A stretch of 48,474 bases of DNA from JANNBN01 sp031385545 (lineage in GTDB: Bacteria > Actinomycetota > Acidimicrobiia > Acidimicrobiales > JANYDT01): assembly GCA_031385545.1 (NCBI GenBank), contig JANNBN010000037.1, positions 1-48,474 on the forward strand. Reading direction: 5' to 3'. The position numbers and the translations under genes were made by a program. The notes beneath the pieces are model-generated. The model searched no databases. It was not told the DNA's origin and saw nothing but the letters and a program-made list of their open reading frames with translations. Position 1 is the first letter of the stretch. Each line of letters starts with the position of its first letter. This document shows, piece after piece, positions 1-7,682 of this stretch.

Positions 1-1
1 C

Positions 2-733
2 GAGGGCTTTAAGGGGCTCTTGCAGCCAAGGTCCCTCGAAGTACTCGGGGAACACCCGTCCAACCTGGCGATCCCATTCCCCCTCGTCACCATCAACCAA
101 TACTGGGATAATGTGATCGAAAATACCCTCGAAACCGCTGAAGCGTTCGTATCGAGTCGACCGGGATCTTTCGTGCTGGAGATCGTGGCGCCGCCACAGC
201 AGCAAATGGCGGGGACGGTTGAAAGAATCGAACCTGTCGGGCGATTGCTCGCCGATGTCGTCGATGCAGCTGTGGCTCCAGATCTCCAGGGCGCCATCGA
301 GTCTGCAGTTGAGGAACTTAGCCTCGATGGTGTTCGCGCTCTGACCGCACTCGTGAAGAGTCTTCGCTCTAACAAGTTGAGTGTTGACCTGACCTGGGCC
401 GACGAGGATGGGGCTACGCGCCGAGGTCGATTGGGGAGAGAGAGCTCGTCGCTGGTCCAGCAGGCTCTGGAACAAACAGAACGGAGCCGCCAGAGCTACG
501 AGGTCACTGGAGAGTTGCGCGGCCTCACCCTGGAAGGGCGGCGGCAGTTTCAGATTCGAACTGACACGGGGCTTGTAACCGGATTTGTGAGTAGAGACGC
601 GGCGCCGAGCGTGCTCGGCTTCAAGATCGGGGAGTTCGTCATCGCCTCAATTGAAGAGACGACTCATCGGAGATTGGGCGGATCAAGTGCAACCACCTCG
701 CGACGCCTGGTTGCTCTAGTTCGGCCTAACTAG
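2..733 (+). CDS. unknown protein, 5' end cut by the window edge
   Basis: The frame is open from base 2. The first possible start inside the window is a TTG at 20, so the true start is probably upstream. The visible part (about 244 residues) is soluble and acidic, with no signal peptide or membrane segment. It ends in a stretch (about residues 150-230) alternating beta-like segments such as GLVTGFVSRD and KIGEFVIASIEE, which could be a small barrel. I do not recognise the family. It sits just outside a zone of broken genes and a tRNA fragment, so it may belong to the same accessory island. Confidence that it is coding is fair; its function is unknown. Confidence 0.55.
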   Translation, partial: EGFKGLLQPRSLEVLGEHPSNLAIPFPLVTINQYWDNVIENTLETAEAFVSSRPGSFVLEIVAPPQQQMAGTVERIEPVGRLLADVVDAAVAPDLQGAIESAVEELSLDGVRALTALVKSLRSNKLSVDLTWADEDGATRRGRLGRESSSLVQQALEQTERSRQSYEVTGELRGLTLEGRRQFQIRTDTGLVTGFVSRDAAPSVLGFKIGEFVIASIEETTHRRLGGSSATTSRRLVALVRPN

Positions 734-799
734 GCCGGTCGCACTCAGCTTTGTTGCATCCTTCCGGGGGATTGCGGTGACTGGCAGGCGTGGCGGTCC

Positions 800-1210
800 A
801 CGGGTGCTGACAGCATGGCCCGACATTGTGTTGCGGTTCCTGGACCTGATCGGTGCCCATGGCGCTTGCTGCCGTTCCGAGGACCGGTGCTGATCGTCCT
901 AAGCGCGTCGCTGGAAAGGGTGCAACGATCCGCTGTGCTCGCCCACGAGATGAGCCACATCGATCTGATTCGCGGGATCGACCATCCGGACAGACAAGCC
1001 GACATAGGGAGAGGTCGTGCGGCACGAGCTCCTCACGGACAATGCTGCTACGGCGATCGTGGTCCCCGTGGATGTGTTGGAGCGCTGCTGAGTCGGCAGG
1101 ACAGGGTGACAGCCGGCGATGACCATGCAACCGAGTGGGAGGTACCCCTTGGGCTGGCTGTGGTGGTGTTGGTGGCCTTGGAGTTGGCCGGTGAACGGTG
1201 GGCGGCATAA
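800..1210 (+). pseudogene. decayed ImmA/IrrE-like metallopeptidase
   Basis: One frame from 815 reads GPVLIVLSASLERVQRSAVL followed by AHEMSHIDL, the HExxH zinc-protease core. It corresponds to AVLAHELLHIERG of the intact gene at 3061-3498. Similarity then jumps to another frame (about 1019-1089, VRHELLTDNAATAIVVPVDV, ending in a stop) and returns to the first frame near 1090 (ATEWEVPLGLAVVVLVALEL). That last piece matches the tail VADEWFVSEPVARRALEAVA of the intact copy. Two compensating indels explain this, so I call a frameshifted paralogue. Family members are zinc endopeptidases that cleave partner repressors; this copy should be inactive. Confidence 0.6.
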
Positions 1211-1848
1211 TCGAAACCGGCCTCAGTAGCTCGAAATGCACCGGGTAGTAGCTGTTACCAGCCAAGCAACCGCCCACCACTTCGGGACCTTTGGTTTTAC
1301 CGGTCCGGATTCTCCAACCTTCGGGGAATACGACTGAAGGATGCCCGGTTGTTTACAGCGAAGCCTCCTTAGCTCAAGGTCGGTTTGCCTGGCAATTGCC
1401 TTGGAGCTGCGACCATCCGTTGACGGCAAGGGTGATTTGGCTGAAATTGATCCGCCGATGAGCATGCAGCTGGACTCTGAAATCGTCGAGCTGCGTGGAA
1501 GGCGGAAGGAGCTGGAGAAGCTCGATGCAGTCGCTGGCGAAACTCATGACCTGTTGGTCGATGTCAAGGTCAACACGATGAAAGTTCCGATGTCGTCCCC
1601 GTCGGATGGGCTATTCGGTGAAGTTGGAGACGAAGCCGAGGAAGGAGGGGATTGACTAGTGAGACACTCCTGAAATTCACTCGGTGGCAGCGCAAACGCC
1701 CCAATCTTTCGCTGACCTCCAAAGCGACAATTGGTAAAAGCGCATACGGTTTGAGTCCAGATGGCGTCCAGATCTTCCCGGACCTGGTCACGAGTCCAGT
1801 GGGTTCGCGGGCTTGGCACCTTGTACGCAATTGGTTACGGCGCCCTAC
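1211..1848. other. gene-poor stretch with unrecognised short ORFs
   Basis: About 640 bases between the peptidase remnant and the tRNA fragment. The best open frame is 1341-1655 (+, about 104 codons), with a charged, possibly coiled-coil middle (SEIVELRGRRKELEKLDA) and an acidic end. It could be the tail of a decayed recombinase or a DNA-binding protein, but no motif proves it. A minus-strand frame at 1544-1819 is equally unsupported. I see no RNA gene or repeat here. Confidence 0.3.
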
Positions 1849-1918
1849 GCGTCACTGCGACAGCAGCTCTCAGGGTCTTTTAATCCGCCGGTCGTGGGTT
1901 CGACCCCCACACGACGCA
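1849..1918 (+). tRNA. degenerate tRNA-Lys(TTT) with intact 3' half; possible att site
   Basis: The 3' 42 bases look like tRNA-Lys. They contain an anticodon loop CTTTTAA (1877-1883, anticodon TTT), a T arm GTGGG-TTCGACC-CCCAC (1894-1910), and the acceptor strand ACGACGC plus A (1911-1918). The 5' half is wrong. GCGTCAC at 1849-1855 pairs only partly, the D arm is not recognisable, the anticodon stem has mismatches, and the spacing is several bases short. A conserved 3' half with a lost 5' half is what tyrosine-recombinase integration at a tRNA gene leaves at the distal end of an element. Confidence 0.5.
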
Positions 1919-2037
1919 CTCTGAACTCCCAAATAACGGAGCTGGAAGCGTCCGCGACGGATCGGACGCTCCCAGCCATTGAGAACGGTATCTGCCCTCG
2001 GAGAGATACAGATATCTGGACCTGCCCGACCGACGAA

Positions 2038-2280
2038 TTAGCCCAGCGGACGGCCCCCGCTTGGTTCGGTCGCCGGGAAAACGGTGGCTTCAAGGGACTG
2101 GAGGTGCAGCACTCGCCAGAAGTCGATGGTGTGCTTCACGTCCGGGAGCGGACCGCAGCACGTCAGACCTTGAAACGTGCCGATGTAATCGCCCCGCCGA
2201 GTCCCGTAAATGGTGGCCCCGTCGAATCCTTCCCACCGGTACCGCTCGGACGAGAGTCGCATCCCCCTTCGTGCGGTCAT
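2038..2280 (-). CDS. unknown 80-aa protein coupled to an XRE regulator
   Basis: The ATG at 2280 overlaps the TGA of the upstream regulator as ATGA, which suggests translational coupling and one operon. The protein is about 80 residues, rich in aromatic residues and Gly (YRWEGFDGATIYGTRRGDYI), with a CC pair near the middle and no signal peptide or membrane span. I recognise no family. Being coupled to a Cro/C1-type repressor is typical of small toxins, antitoxins or phage accessory proteins, but this is inference from position only. It may be missed by standard annotation because a longer overlapping frame exists. Confidence 0.5.
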   Translation of the reverse strand: MTARRGMRLSSERYRWEGFDGATIYGTRRGDYIGTFQGLTCCGPLPDVKHTIDFWRVLHLQSLEATVFPATEPSGGRPLG

Positions 2281-2576
2281 GCTGCACGTGATCGTCGATC
2301 GGTGCTCTTCGTGGGAGCGGTTGGAGCCGGTGGCCGCGCTTCGGGCCAGCCGAAGAGTTGCGATGGGTGTTCGTTCAACTCCATCGCAATCAGGATTTTT
2401 GCCTTGTCGGGGATGGATGCCAGGCCACGTTCCCATCGACTGACGGTGCTCGGTTGAACCGCCAGTCGAATGGCAAGATCAAGCAACGTCAGTTGCTGAG
2501 CCTGCCGGGCCGCCTTGACATTCCGGCCCCACTGCCGGCGGATTTCCGCCGTACTTGGGTACGATGAAGTTGTCAT
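2277..2576 (-). CDS. XRE/Cro-C1 family transcriptional regulator
   Basis: A 99-aa DNA-binding protein. Residues about 10-70 form a helix-turn-helix domain: WGRNVKAARQAQQLTLLDLA, then the recognition helix region VQPSTVSRWERGL. The C-terminal 25 residues are Pro/Thr-rich. The start at 2576 is chosen because it lies 7 bases after a TAGCAT box with TTGACA 16 bases further upstream, which implies a leaderless mRNA. It diverges from the second XRE gene, so both share about 100 bp of control region. It is followed directly by a coupled small gene. It is probably an autorepressor of this module (inference). Confidence 0.8.
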   Translation of the reverse strand: MTTSSYPSTAEIRRQWGRNVKAARQAQQLTLLDLAIRLAVQPSTVSRWERGLASIPDKAKILIAMELNEHPSQLFGWPEARPPAPTAPTKSTDRRSRAA

Positions 2577-2583
2577 TTCCGAA

Positions 2584-2611
2584 ATGCTAATTGCACAAAG
2601 CATTTTGTCAA
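2584..2611 (-). promoter_or_regulatory. sigma-70-like promoter of the minus-strand XRE gene
   Basis: On the minus strand, TTGACA (2611-2606) is followed after 16 bases by TAGCAT (2589-2584). The ATG at 2576 lies at the expected transcription start. The -35 box also falls inside a perfect inverted repeat TGTCA-AGCGC-TGACA (2606-2620), which is a candidate operator for one of the two XRE proteins. Confidence 0.55.
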
Positions 2612-2664
2612 GCGCTGACATGATTTGCAATGCACGCATCGCAATTCCGGCTGGTCAGCACACA

Positions 2665-2670
2665 TACGAT
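2665..2670 (+). promoter_or_regulatory. -10 box (TACGAT) for the leaderless XRE gene
   Basis: TACGAT fits the actinobacterial TAnnnT -10 pattern. It is followed by exactly 6 bases before the GTG at 2677. No convincing -35 is visible. Confidence 0.4.
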
Positions 2671-2676
2671 GAGCCG

Positions 2677-3054
2677 GTGAGTTTTGGCCCGATCATCCGC
2701 CAGTACCGAATTGCTGCTGGGCTGTCTGGTAAGGAACTTGCCGAACTGGCCGGCCTTGCACCATCGGAGATCAGTCGCTACGAGTCAGACAGTTCTCGCC
2801 CGACCGACCGCAAACTTGCTGCACTTGAAGTCGCACTGGGATTACCCCGGGGTCAGATCCTGGTCGATGCCGGACTGGTCTCTTCAGAAGCAGTCGAGTC
2901 GATCGGCACCGCGACACACCTCCGAACGGGAGACGCTTTTCACCGGGAGAACCCGGGCTCGCTGAATCAGCAGATTCTCCGAGCCTTGGCCGAGGTCAGC
3001 GCCAAATTGGACGCGCTGGAAGCCGAGATCAGGAATCGCCCCACCACCTCGTGA
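2677..3054 (+). CDS. XRE/Cro-C1 family transcriptional regulator with C-terminal helix
   Basis: A 125-aa protein. The HTH domain spans about residues 3-58 (IIRQYRIAAGLSGKELAELA, then LAPSEISRYESDSSRPTDRK), followed by a linker and a C-terminal helix (ILRALAEVSAKLDALEAEI) that may dimerise. In-frame ATGs at 2584 and 2620 overlap the divergent promoter. The GTG at 2677 lies exactly 6 bases after TACGAT (2665-2670), so a leaderless start there is preferred. Its end is 6 bases from the end of the convergent ImmA-like gene. XRE and ImmA/IrrE pairs commonly act as repressor and repressor-cleaving protease; that role here is inference. Confidence 0.75.
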   Translation: MSFGPIIRQYRIAAGLSGKELAELAGLAPSEISRYESDSSRPTDRKLAALEVALGLPRGQILVDAGLVSSEAVESIGTATHLRTGDAFHRENPGSLNQQILRALAEVSAKLDALEAEIRNRPTTS

Positions 3055-3060
3055 CGTACC

Positions 3061-3498
3061 TCAGGCCTTCGCTACTTGACGGGCCACCGCCTCAAGCGCT
3101 CGGCGCGCGACTGGTTCGGATACGAACCACTCGTCAGCAACTACCCGAGTGGTAACCGCCTCGTCGTCGGGGCCGCGGGCTCGTATCCACGCTGCGAGTT
3201 CTTCGGTAGGAAGCAGTCTGCCGGCAACTTGGCGGTCGATGATTTCCTCTTCGCGTGCCTCGACTGCACGCCACTCGGGGCAGGACTCGCCGCGACCGAT
3301 CCCACGCTCGATATGCAGCAGTTCGTGCGCAAGCACTGCGACCCGTTCTCTCGCGTCCAGCGATGAAGCGAGAAGGATCAGTACCGCCCCGTCAGCAAGA
3401 ACCCGGCACGCACCGCTCACCCCAGCCGGAAGCGGCGAGATACGAACGGTGACGTGGTTCTGCGCAGCGAGTACGCGCCAAGGGGAATACCGGACCAT
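3061..3498 (-). CDS. ImmA/IrrE family metallo-endopeptidase
   Basis: A 145-aa predicted zinc protease. The HExxH motif lies in AVLAHELLHIERG (about residues 61-73). A downstream acidic residue, possibly in VEAREEEIID, would supply the third ligand, and the C-terminal part is helical. The ATG at 3498 is preferred over an upstream start because the extra 44 residues are Cys/His/Ser-rich and unlike the family. Related proteins cleave XRE-type repressors to induce mobile elements or stress genes. It converges on an XRE gene, and a broken paralogue lies at 800-1210. Confidence 0.75.
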   Translation of the reverse strand: MVRYSPWRVLAAQNHVTVRISPLPAGVSGACRVLADGAVLILLASSLDARERVAVLAHELLHIERGIGRGESCPEWRAVEAREEEIIDRQVAGRLLPTEELAAWIRARGPDDEAVTTRVVADEWFVSEPVARRALEAVARQVAKA

Positions 3499-3833
3499 CG
3501 GGCAAGTGTGATGGTCACGGTGTGACAGCGTTTCGGTGATTGGGGCAGGACACCATCGATTGGAAGCGCTTTCGCGCACACCGTGATGCCGATTCACACT
3601 CCAGATGCTTGATTGATCTGACGGGATCATCTAACTTGAACGGTGCTACCGGTTGAGTCGTCCGCCCGACTCCCGGCTGAAGTGACCACCCGCCTACCCG
3701 CCGAAGGCGGGTGGTTGCGCGACTGGGCTCAAAACGTTGCATGTCCAAAGCGGGTCGCCCGATCAGGACCACTCCAACCCGGACCCCCCAGCAACCAACG
3801 TGTGGATTCTGCGGCCTCAGCGGGCCTTGAAAT

Positions 3834-3886
3834 CCAACGTTGGTTGCAAACCGACCCAACGTTGGTCGCTTCAGGGGCAACGTTGG
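3834..3886. promoter_or_regulatory. three phased CCAACGTTGG-type palindromes
   Basis: CCAACGTTGG occurs at 3834-3843 and 3856-3865, and GCAACGTTGG at 3877-3886. The spacings of 22 and 21 bases put all three on one helix face. A related CCAACGTGTGG is at 3794-3804 and an AACGTT core at 3733-3738. The array ends about 30 bases before the probable start of the VOC gene. This arrangement suggests cooperative binding of a dimeric regulator; the regulator is not identified. Confidence 0.5.
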
Positions 3887-3918
3887 TTCAACCGACTGTG
3901 GCCTGCCAGCATGTGGCC

Positions 3919-4740
3919 GTGGGTACTGCCGCTATCGTCCTCGACCACCTCGCTGTTGCCATGGAACAGCCGTCGCTTGCTTGGCCCCGCTATCGAGACC
4001 AGCTTGGTGGCAGGTGGGCGTCGACTGCCGGCGTGTCTTCGGGCTTCGAGTTCTCGCAGGTCGAGTTCGCGGGCGGCATGAAGATCGAAGTGCTGAGCCC
4101 ATACGACATCGAACAGAACGACTTCCTGCGCCGGTTCCTCGATCATTCAGGCCCTGGCCCGCACCACCTCACCTTCAAGGTCCCCAGCCTCGGTGCCACC
4201 CTTGAGCGGTGCCGCTCGATGGGTTACCGCACCGTTGGAGAACGACGAGACGACCCGAACTGGCAGGAAGCGTTCCTGCATCCGAAGGACGGCGCAGGTG
4301 TGGTCATCCAGCTTGCTCAAGAGGGTGAGGATGACGAGCCCGACCCCCTTCCCGACGCGCTACCCGACGCGCTGCCCGAACACTGGCCGGGCGACCCCGA
4401 AGGCCCCTCGGCCCGCATGGAGTTCGTCGCGCACGCGGTGACCGAGTTTCACTCGCACGTCCGACGATTCACCGAGCTGCTCGACGGCCGGATCGACGCG
4501 ACCGGCACCGACCCCGCTCTCGGTGCCGACACGATGGACCTGGTGTGGCCCAACGACGCCCGCATCCGCCTGCTCCGCCCTGCGTCACCCTCGAGCGAAC
4601 TGGTCTCGTGGCTGGGCGACCGCCACGCACGTGTGCACCACGCTGCGTTCTCCGGGCTGGCCAACCCGGGTTTCTCGCACGGCGAACGAATCGAGATCGC
4701 ACCGCAGGACAATCACGGGCTGCGGTTGATCATCACCTGA
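3919..4740 (+). CDS. two-domain VOC (glyoxalase/bleomycin-resistance fold) protein
   Basis: About 273 aa with two vicinal-oxygen-chelate modules. The first begins VLDHLAVAMEQPSLAWPRYR and ends PHHLTFKVP...GAGVVIQLAQ. The second, after an acidic linker repeating LPDA, begins ARMEFVAHAVTEFHSHVRRF and ends with HHAAFSG...GLRLIIT. Possible metal ligands are His in DHLAV and HHLTF. The fold is shared by glyoxalases, methylmalonyl-CoA epimerases and dioxygenases, so the substrate cannot be named. GTG at 3919 (or 3913) is chosen because the VOC domain starts right after it; the open frame upstream to 3643 carries the palindrome array and looks non-coding. No Shine-Dalgarno sequence is seen. Confidence 0.75.
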   Translation: MGTAAIVLDHLAVAMEQPSLAWPRYRDQLGGRWASTAGVSSGFEFSQVEFAGGMKIEVLSPYDIEQNDFLRRFLDHSGPGPHHLTFKVPSLGATLERCRSMGYRTVGERRDDPNWQEAFLHPKDGAGVVIQLAQEGEDDEPDPLPDALPDALPEHWPGDPEGPSARMEFVAHAVTEFHSHVRRFTELLDGRIDATGTDPALGADTMDLVWPNDARIRLLRPASPSSELVSWLGDRHARVHHAAFSGLANPGFSHGERIEIAPQDNHGLRLIIT

Positions 4741-4774
4741 CGTTGAGGCCGATGCGGCCCGGCGGCGGCCGAAA

Positions 4775-5722
4775 CTAGAACTGGACCCGTTCGTCCAGCC
4801 AGGCGTCGAGGAGTACCCGAGAAATCGTCACCAGCGGAGGGATCATCGGGTTGCCCCGGTTACCCATGAGACGAGTGTCCAGCAGCTCTTCACGCGTGAA
4901 CCAGCGCACGTCGTCCATCTCGGTCGGGTGCGGTACGACGTCGCCGCTGCGGTACTCGGCATGAAAGCCCAACATGACCGATCTCGGGAAGGGCCAGGGT
5001 TGGCTGCACCAGTAGCGGACCTTGCCCACCCGCACGCCGGCCTCATCGAACGTCTCCCGAGCAACGGCGTCCTCCAGCGACTCACCCGGCTCGACGAAAC
5101 CCGCAAGTGTCGAATACATCTTCGGCGGCCAGATCTTCTGTCGGCCCAGCAACGCCTGATCGTTCGCCTGGTCGATGACCAGCATGATGACGGCTGGGTC
5201 GGTCCGCGGCCAATGCACCTGTTTGCATGCGTCGCACACCCGTTCATGGCCACCTGCCGACACGCGGGTGACGCTGCCGCACGAACCGCAGAATTGGTGT
5301 GTCTGGTGCCAATAGCCCATACCGGCGGCGAAGGCGAGCACGTTGGCATCGTCGAGGGGAAGCAGTGCACCTGCATCGCGGAGCGCGACGATGGCAGCGT
5401 CGGATGGGAGCATGTCCTCGACGTGCTGACGCTCGTGGTGTGACACATCGACTGTCCAGTGCAGTTCACCGTCGAGTTCACCGAGGAACACATGCAGGTG
5501 CGGATCGGGTGCCCTGTCGGCAGGAAGAACAGCGGGGACCGTACCGGAAACGACCACCTGCCCTTGCCACACGAGGTGTACCACGCCGCTCGTTCCACGG
5601 TTGGTCTCGATCCACGCGTTGTCCGTCCGTCGATCGTGCTGACGGTCGAGCCGACCGCCCGACAGCATCGTCCGATGAACCGGTTCGGGTGCTTGGTCGG
5701 ACAGGTCGCTCACGGGGCTCAC
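4775..5722 (-). CDS. nudC: NAD(+)/NADH pyrophosphatase, NudC type
   Basis: Hydrolyses NAD(H) to NMN(H) and AMP, and in some bacteria removes NAD caps from RNA. About 315 aa. It has an N-terminal beta domain, a zinc ribbon with Cys at about 145, 148, 163 and 166 (FCGSCG...VCDAC), then the Nudix box GFVEPGESLEDAVARETFDE (about 208-228) and the NudC signature SQPWPFPRS. The frame is open far upstream over the divergent Nudix gene, so the start must be internal. The GTG at 5722 gives a normal length; GTG 5713 and ATG 5668 are alternatives. It is divergent from the Nudix gene at 5747 with about 25 bp between. Confidence 0.88.
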   Translation of the reverse strand: MSPVSDLSDQAPEPVHRTMLSGGRLDRQHDRRTDNAWIETNRGTSGVVHLVWQGQVVVSGTVPAVLPADRAPDPHLHVFLGELDGELHWTVDVSHHERQHVEDMLPSDAAIVALRDAGALLPLDDANVLAFAAGMGYWHQTHQFCGSCGSVTRVSAGGHERVCDACKQVHWPRTDPAVIMLVIDQANDQALLGRQKIWPPKMYSTLAGFVEPGESLEDAVARETFDEAGVRVGKVRYWCSQPWPFPRSVMLGFHAEYRSGDVVPHPTEMDDVRWFTREELLDTRLMGNRGNPMIPPLVTISRVLLDAWLDERVQF

Positions 5723-5734
5723 GTCGGACGAACG

Positions 5735-5740
5735 TAGTGT
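5735..5740 (+). promoter_or_regulatory. -10 box (TAGTGT) for the leaderless Nudix gene
   Basis: TAGTGT fits TAnnnT and is separated by exactly 6 bases from the ATG at 5747, so transcription would begin at the start codon. No -35 is evident. Confidence 0.4.
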
Positions 5741-5746
5741 GCTGCG

Positions 5747-6292
5747 ATGGACCGCGAGGCATTGATACCCGTCGTCGACGAGCATGACGTGGTTGTCGGA
5801 ACGGCCCTGCGATCTGAGATGCGCGCTGCCAACCTGCTGCATCGGTGTAGCGCCGTCCTGGTCCTCGATGCCGCTGGCGGGCGACTGCTGGTCCACCGCC
5901 GAGCCGAATCGAAGTCGTTCTGGCCGGGGTGGTGGGACCTCGCGGCGGGTGGCGTTGTCGAAGTTGGCGAAGACCTCGACCATGCCGCAGCGAGAGAACT
6001 CGGCGAGGAACTGGGCGTCCAGGCTCCGCTGCTGAAGCTCGGAAGCGCACGATTCCGCAACGACCAGGTCGATGTGTTCATGCATGTGTGGGTTGCCCAC
6101 CACGATGGTCCGTTCGTGTTCACCGATGGAGAGGTGGACCGGGTCGACTGGGTGACACCAGCTGATTTGGCTCTGCGTCTCACCGACCCGGCAGTGAACT
6201 GGTGTCACGACTCCGTTGCTGTTGCTTTACCGCTTCTTCGTGCAGCCTTCCCGGTGTGGCAGCCTTCGATCCATGGCACCGAACAGAGCTGA
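5747..6292 (+). CDS. Nudix hydrolase, YfcD/IPP-isomerase-like
   Basis: 181 aa. The Nudix box is GGVVEVGEDLDHAAARELGE with ELGV (about residues 67-90). The flanking pattern (VDEHDVVVGTALRSEMRAAN, LVHRRAESKSFWPGWWDLAA) is that of the YfcD group, which resembles type I IPP isomerase but whose substrates are uncertain. It overlaps the next gene (8-oxoguanine deaminase) by 20 bp, so the two are probably one transcript and may act on related oxidised nucleotides; that link is inference. A -10-like TAGTGT lies 6 bases before the ATG. Confidence 0.85.
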   Translation: MDREALIPVVDEHDVVVGTALRSEMRAANLLHRCSAVLVLDAAGGRLLVHRRAESKSFWPGWWDLAAGGVVEVGEDLDHAAARELGEELGVQAPLLKLGSARFRNDQVDVFMHVWVAHHDGPFVFTDGEVDRVDWVTPADLALRLTDPAVNWCHDSVAVALPLLRAAFPVWQPSIHGTEQS

Positions 6293-7679
6293 ACGCCCGA
6301 CCGTCCGCGTTGGACGGCCCGACCTGCTGATACGCGACGCCGCGCTTGTTGCCACGGTCGACGACGCTCGGCGCGAACTTCCGGGTGGGTGGGTGTCCAT
6401 CACCGATGGGCTGATCAGCGGAGTGGGTGGGGCGGGTACCGAGCCTACGGGCGCGCGTGAAATGGTGTCGGTGCCTGGGACGTTGGTGACGCCCGGTTTG
6501 ATCAACACCCACCACCACATCTACCAGAACCTCACCAGGTCCTACGTCTCGGCGATCGACCGGACCCTGTTCGAGTGGCTCACAACGCTGTACCCGTTGT
6601 GGAGCCGTCTCGACGAAGAAGCCGCGTACATCTCTGCGTGGGTCGGCCTCGCCGAACTGGCTGTTGGTGGCTGCACCACATCGATGGATCATTTGTATGT
6701 ACACCCACGAGGTGGCGGCGACCTGATCTCCGCAGAAATCACCGCCGCGAAGGAACTGGGCTTCCGATTCCACCCTACCCGCGGCTCGATGAGCCTGAGC
6801 CAGAAGGACGGTGGCCTTCCACCAGATTCGGTGGTGGAGACCGACGACGAAATCCTGGCCGATTCACAACGTTTGGTGCAGTTGCACCACGACCCATCGT
6901 GGGGTGCCATGACGCGCATTGCGTTGGCACCGTGTTCGCCGTTCTCCGTGACGCCTGAGCTGATGAAGGCAACGGCTGAACTTGCAGCGCAATTGGATGT
7001 GCGCTTACATACGCACCTTGCCGAGGATGCAGACGAAGACACCTATTGCCTTGAGCGATTCGGTCGTCGGCCCATCGAGCAGTTCGAGGAGGTCGGTTGG
7101 GGAAGCGACCGCAGCTGGGTCGCCCACTGCGTGTTTCCCAACGACGACGAAGTCGTACGCCTCGGGAGGTGGGGTACCGGCGTTGCGCACTGCCCGAGTT
7201 CCAATCTCATGCTCGGAAACGCCCGTATCGCGCCGGTGCGTGACTTCCGCAGGGCCGGGGTTCCGGTCGGGCTGGGTTGTGATGGTTCGTCGTCGACTGA
7301 CTCGGCTTCGTTGTGGATGGAAGCGCGCAACGCCATGCTGCTCGGCAAGATGCGCCACGGACCTGACCAGATGTCGGCGCGAGACGCACTCGAAGTTGCC
7401 ACGCGCGGCGGGGCGGCGTGTCTCGGACGTGAGGGGGAGTTGGGTGAACTCTCTATCGGCGCTGCTGGCGACGTGGTGGTGTGGCCGATGGACGGGTTGC
7501 AGTTCGCAGGGGTGCAGTCGGACCCGATTTCCGGGTGGTTGCGCTGCGGACCGACTGCGGCGCGCCACACCATCATCAACGGCCGGTTCGTGGTCCGCAA
7601 CGGTGACCTGGTGGCCGGCAACCTGGATCAGCAACTTGAACTGCACAGGAGGGTGGCCACGCGGATGCAGACTGTCTGA
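6273..7679 (+). CDS. 8-oxoguanine deaminase (amidohydrolase family)
   Basis: Converts 8-oxoguanine to urate in salvage of oxidised guanine. About 468 aa from the ATG at 6273. Metal site: HxH in INTHHHIYQN, His in LHTHLAEDADEDTYC, His in WVAHCV and Asp in GLGCDGSSSTDS. The stretches CTTSMDHLYVHP and FHPTRGSMSLSQKDGGLPPD are typical of the Pseudomonas 8-oxoguanine deaminase group rather than atrazine hydrolases. A related hydroxydechloroatrazine-type activity cannot be excluded from sequence alone. It overlaps the Nudix gene by 20 bp and is followed 3 bp later by gpmA, so all three likely form an operon. Confidence 0.82.
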   Translation: MAPNRAERPTVRVGRPDLLIRDAALVATVDDARRELPGGWVSITDGLISGVGGAGTEPTGAREMVSVPGTLVTPGLINTHHHIYQNLTRSYVSAIDRTLFEWLTTLYPLWSRLDEEAAYISAWVGLAELAVGGCTTSMDHLYVHPRGGGDLISAEITAAKELGFRFHPTRGSMSLSQKDGGLPPDSVVETDDEILADSQRLVQLHHDPSWGAMTRIALAPCSPFSVTPELMKATAELAAQLDVRLHTHLAEDADEDTYCLERFGRRPIEQFEEVGWGSDRSWVAHCVFPNDDEVVRLGRWGTGVAHCPSSNLMLGNARIAPVRDFRRAGVPVGLGCDGSSSTDSASLWMEARNAMLLGKMRHGPDQMSARDALEVATRGGAACLGREGELGELSIGAAGDVVVWPMDGLQFAGVQSDPISGWLRCGPTAARHTIINGRFVVRNGDLVAGNLDQQLELHRRVATRMQTV

Positions 7680-7682
7680 TCT

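Noticed and set aside
3643..3912. N-terminal extension of the VOC protein
   Set aside because: The open frame contains the palindrome array and repeated phrases, and the VOC fold begins just after 3919.
5723..6208. Upstream extension of the NudC frame across the divergent Nudix gene
   Set aside because: The opposite strand encodes a well-conserved Nudix protein there, and the extension is not part of the NudC family.
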